The position numbers and the translations under genes are program-made. Shown here piece by piece: positions 59,452 through 60,717 of a stretch of 60,717 nt of DNA. Position 1 is the first letter of the stretch. The number at the start of each line of letters is the position of its first letter. Below the pieces are notes generated by a model. The model worked only from the letters and a program-made list of their open reading frames with translations. It searched no databases and was not told the origin of the DNA. The stretch lies in the NCBI RefSeq assembly GCF_023910635.1, contig NZ_JAAVVZ010000016.1:1-60717 (forward strand), read 5' to 3'. This DNA comes from Sphingorhabdus sp. Its GTDB lineage: Bacteria; Pseudomonadota; Alphaproteobacteria; Sphingomonadales; Sphingomonadaceae.

Positions 59452-59585
59452 CGTCACCCTGAACTTTCTTAGGCATCACCAAAGTACAAATGGCTCACGC
59501 AGAGGCGCAGAGAAGGCAGAGCCATCGAACACCGTCATGCTAAGCTTGTGTGTGCCCTGCATGCCTACGGCTCCAGGGTGACGGG
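59452..59585. repeat. Family C repeat (C2) between ileS and ribF
   Basis: Starts CGTCACCCTGAACTT and ends GGCTCCAGGGTGACGGG, closely like the unit downstream of ileS. Inside and beyond it is another inverted pair, CACGCAGAGGCGCAGAG (about 59493) and CGCGCCTCTGCGTG (about 59608-59622). The 223-base gap between ileS and ribF is filled almost wholly by these repeats; no promoter was identified. Confidence 0.75.
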
Positions 59586-59640
59586 AACAGCAAAATCTCC
59601 GCGACCCCCGCGCCTCTGCGTGAACTTTCTCATTTAGAAA

Positions 59641-60570
59641 TCAGACTAAAATGTCGCGAGCCTTGTCACAATCCTTGGCCATCTGCACCATGAGCGCGTC
59701 GAGACTGTCAAACTTCGCCTCCCCACGAATAAAGGCGTGGAATTCGATTTCGATATTCTGGTCATATAAATCTTCGGCAAAGTCGAAGAAATGTGGCTCA
59801 AGCAATTCTTTGGGCGGGTCAAAGGTTGGGCGGATGCCCAGATTTGCCGCGCCGTTTAGCACGCGACCATCGGGCAAACGGCCCTTTACCGCATAAATGC
59901 CGTAACGCGGGCGCAGATAATGGCCCATGTCGATATTGGCGGTAGGAAAACCCAGAAGTCGGCCGTTTTTGTCACCATGTTGCACAATGCCTTGGACGGT
60001 AAAGGGTCGCGTGAGCAAGGCTGTCGCGGTTGCGCAGTTGCCGTCTTGCAACGCAGTGCGGACGCGGCTTGACGAGATGATACCTGCGTCATCGACCACT
60101 GGGCCCATCGCGGTGGAGGAAAGCCCATGCGCGCCACCCATATCGCGCAGCACATCGATATTGCCGCCGCGCGCTTTGCCAAAGGTGAAGTCTTCGCCCG
60201 TGACAACAGCCGAAATCCCAAGCCGTTCAATGAGCAATTTGACGATGAAATCTTCGGCGCTGGTCGCCGCAAGTTCAGCATCAAAATCAAACACTAACAT
60301 AGCGTCCGCGCCCGCGTCCTCGAAAAGCCGCCGCCGTTGGTCGAGCGTCGTCAGCCGGAACCAGGGCGATTGCGGCGCGAAAAAACGCACCGGATGCGGG
60401 TCAAATGTCGCGATGATGGCTGGACAGCCAGCCGCCTTCGCCTGCGCAATGGCTTCGCCTGCGACCGCCTGATGCCCCAAATGAAAGCCATCAAAATTGC
60501 CCAAAGCGACGACAGCGCCGCGCAAGGTATCAGGCATGCGGTCTTTGGCGGAAAGGCGGGGGATCATCAT
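59641..60570 (-). CDS. ribF: Bifunctional riboflavin kinase/FAD synthetase
   Basis: RibF converts riboflavin to FMN and then FAD. The 309-residue protein has the N-terminal FAD synthetase nucleotidyltransferase domain (VALGNFDGFHLGHQAV, ATFDPHPVRFF, VTGEDFTFGKARGG and ISSSRVRTAL) and the C-terminal riboflavin kinase domain (GFPTANIDMGHYLRPRYGIYAV, then LNGAANLGIRPTF and EIEFHAFIRGE). Two adjacent ATGs (60570 and 60567) are possible. It lies upstream of ileS and lspA, a conserved order in proteobacteria. Confidence 0.96.
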   Translation of the reverse strand: MMIPRLSAKDRMPDTLRGAVVALGNFDGFHLGHQAVAGEAIAQAKAAGCPAIIATFDPHPVRFFAPQSPWFRLTTLDQRRRLFEDAGADAMLVFDFDAELAATSAEDFIVKLLIERLGISAVVTGEDFTFGKARGGNIDVLRDMGGAHGLSSTAMGPVVDDAGIISSSRVRTALQDGNCATATALLTRPFTVQGIVQHGDKNGRLLGFPTANIDMGHYLRPRYGIYAVKGRLPDGRVLNGAANLGIRPTFDPPKELLEPHFFDFAEDLYDQNIEIEFHAFIRGEAKFDSLDALMVQMAKDCDKARDILV

Positions 60571-60580
60571 ATCTCGAAAA

Positions 60581-60697
60581 ACCGTAGCCCTGAGCCGTCA
60601 GTGCGATAGCACTGGCGAAAGTCGAAGGGCGGTATTGCGCAAATGGCCGCCCTTCGACGGACGCAGCCGCTGCGCGACTGCTGCTCAGGGCTACGGT
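60581..60697. repeat. Family B repeat (B4)
   Basis: A complete copy bounded by ACCGTAGCCCTGAG and CTCAGGGCTACGGT, with the inner GTCAGTGC-GATA-GCACTGGC hairpin and the GTCGAAGGGCGG/CCGCCCTTCGAC pair. It is 117 bp and sits directly upstream of ribF at the window end. Confidence 0.85.
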
Positions 60698-60717
60698 TAA
60701 GTCGAAACCTCATTGCG

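Noticed and set aside
1-60717. CRISPR arrays, prophage or conjugative elements
   Set aside because: No regularly spaced direct repeats, cas genes, phage structural genes or transfer genes were seen; the palindromes are dispersed and differ in length.

Overview
The window (about 60.7 kb, GC-rich, densely coding) reads as chromosomal DNA of a Sphingomonadaceae-type alphaproteobacterium, close in style to Sphingopyxis or Sphingorhabdus. The grounds are a SUF operon with a sufT/DUF59 gene, DivK beside a DUF3572 gene and rpmG, lptC-lptA-lptB-rpoN, ribF-ileS-lspA followed by two DUF3035 lipoproteins, a CoA-ester catabolic island, and many short GC-rich palindromic repeats of the kind scattered through sphingomonad genomes. 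No rRNA, tRNA, CRISPR array, prophage or plasmid replication gene was seen. The genus assignment is inference.

Layout: 0-2.5 kb, the end of a SUF iron-sulfur operon (sufD, sufS, sufT, sufA-like), converging on a surface subtilisin with an autotransporter-like C-terminus. 5-9 kb, HAD nucleotidase-dapD, a DUF465 peptide, a TerC-Usp pair and an HNH protein. 9-13 kb, a leftward block of M20 amidohydrolase, class C serine hydrolase and two EF-hand/DUF3617 lipoproteins. 12.9-13.8 kb, an IS5-family element with a -1 frameshift transposase, just upstream of uvrB. 16-20 kb, TSUP-DUF305, thrS and a small lipoprotein. 20-32 kb, a catabolic island: two thiolase-fold enzymes, CaiB-type CoA transferase, TetR regulator, two crotonases, SDR, aldehyde dehydrogenase, acyl-CoA synthetase and acyl-CoA dehydrogenase. 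Three of its promoters share an 18-bp near-palindrome. 32-36 kb, a GNAT protein, a GIY-YIG gene split by a small mobile element, ridA-HAD-DUF3572, divK, a lone PemK-like toxin and a candidate structured RNA. 36-42.5 kb, rpmG, dps, a double cold-shock protein, rnd, lptC-lptA-lptB and rpoN. 42.5-47.4 kb, a surface-polymer cluster (nucleotidyltransferase, HAD-IB phosphatase, CDP-glycerol phosphotransferase-like enzyme, flippase, FkbM methyltransferase). 47.4-60.7 kb, an alpha/beta hydrolase, rpsI-rplM, ctaA, a MerC-like protein, zur, dxs-mrr, DUF3035 lipoproteins-lspA, ileS and ribF.

The most unusual signal is repeat DNA that has entered genes without breaking them. ileS carries three in-frame palindromic insertions from two families, about 98 extra codons. 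sufS carries a 35-codon relative near its N-terminus. Separately, a 267-bp non-autonomous element occurs twice with TA-flanked, 33-bp perfect inverted ends. Removing one copy with one TA restores a 100-codon GIY-YIG gene. The other copy sits on a stop codon and keeps it a stop. Between the two copies the ends differ by paired, compensatory substitutions.
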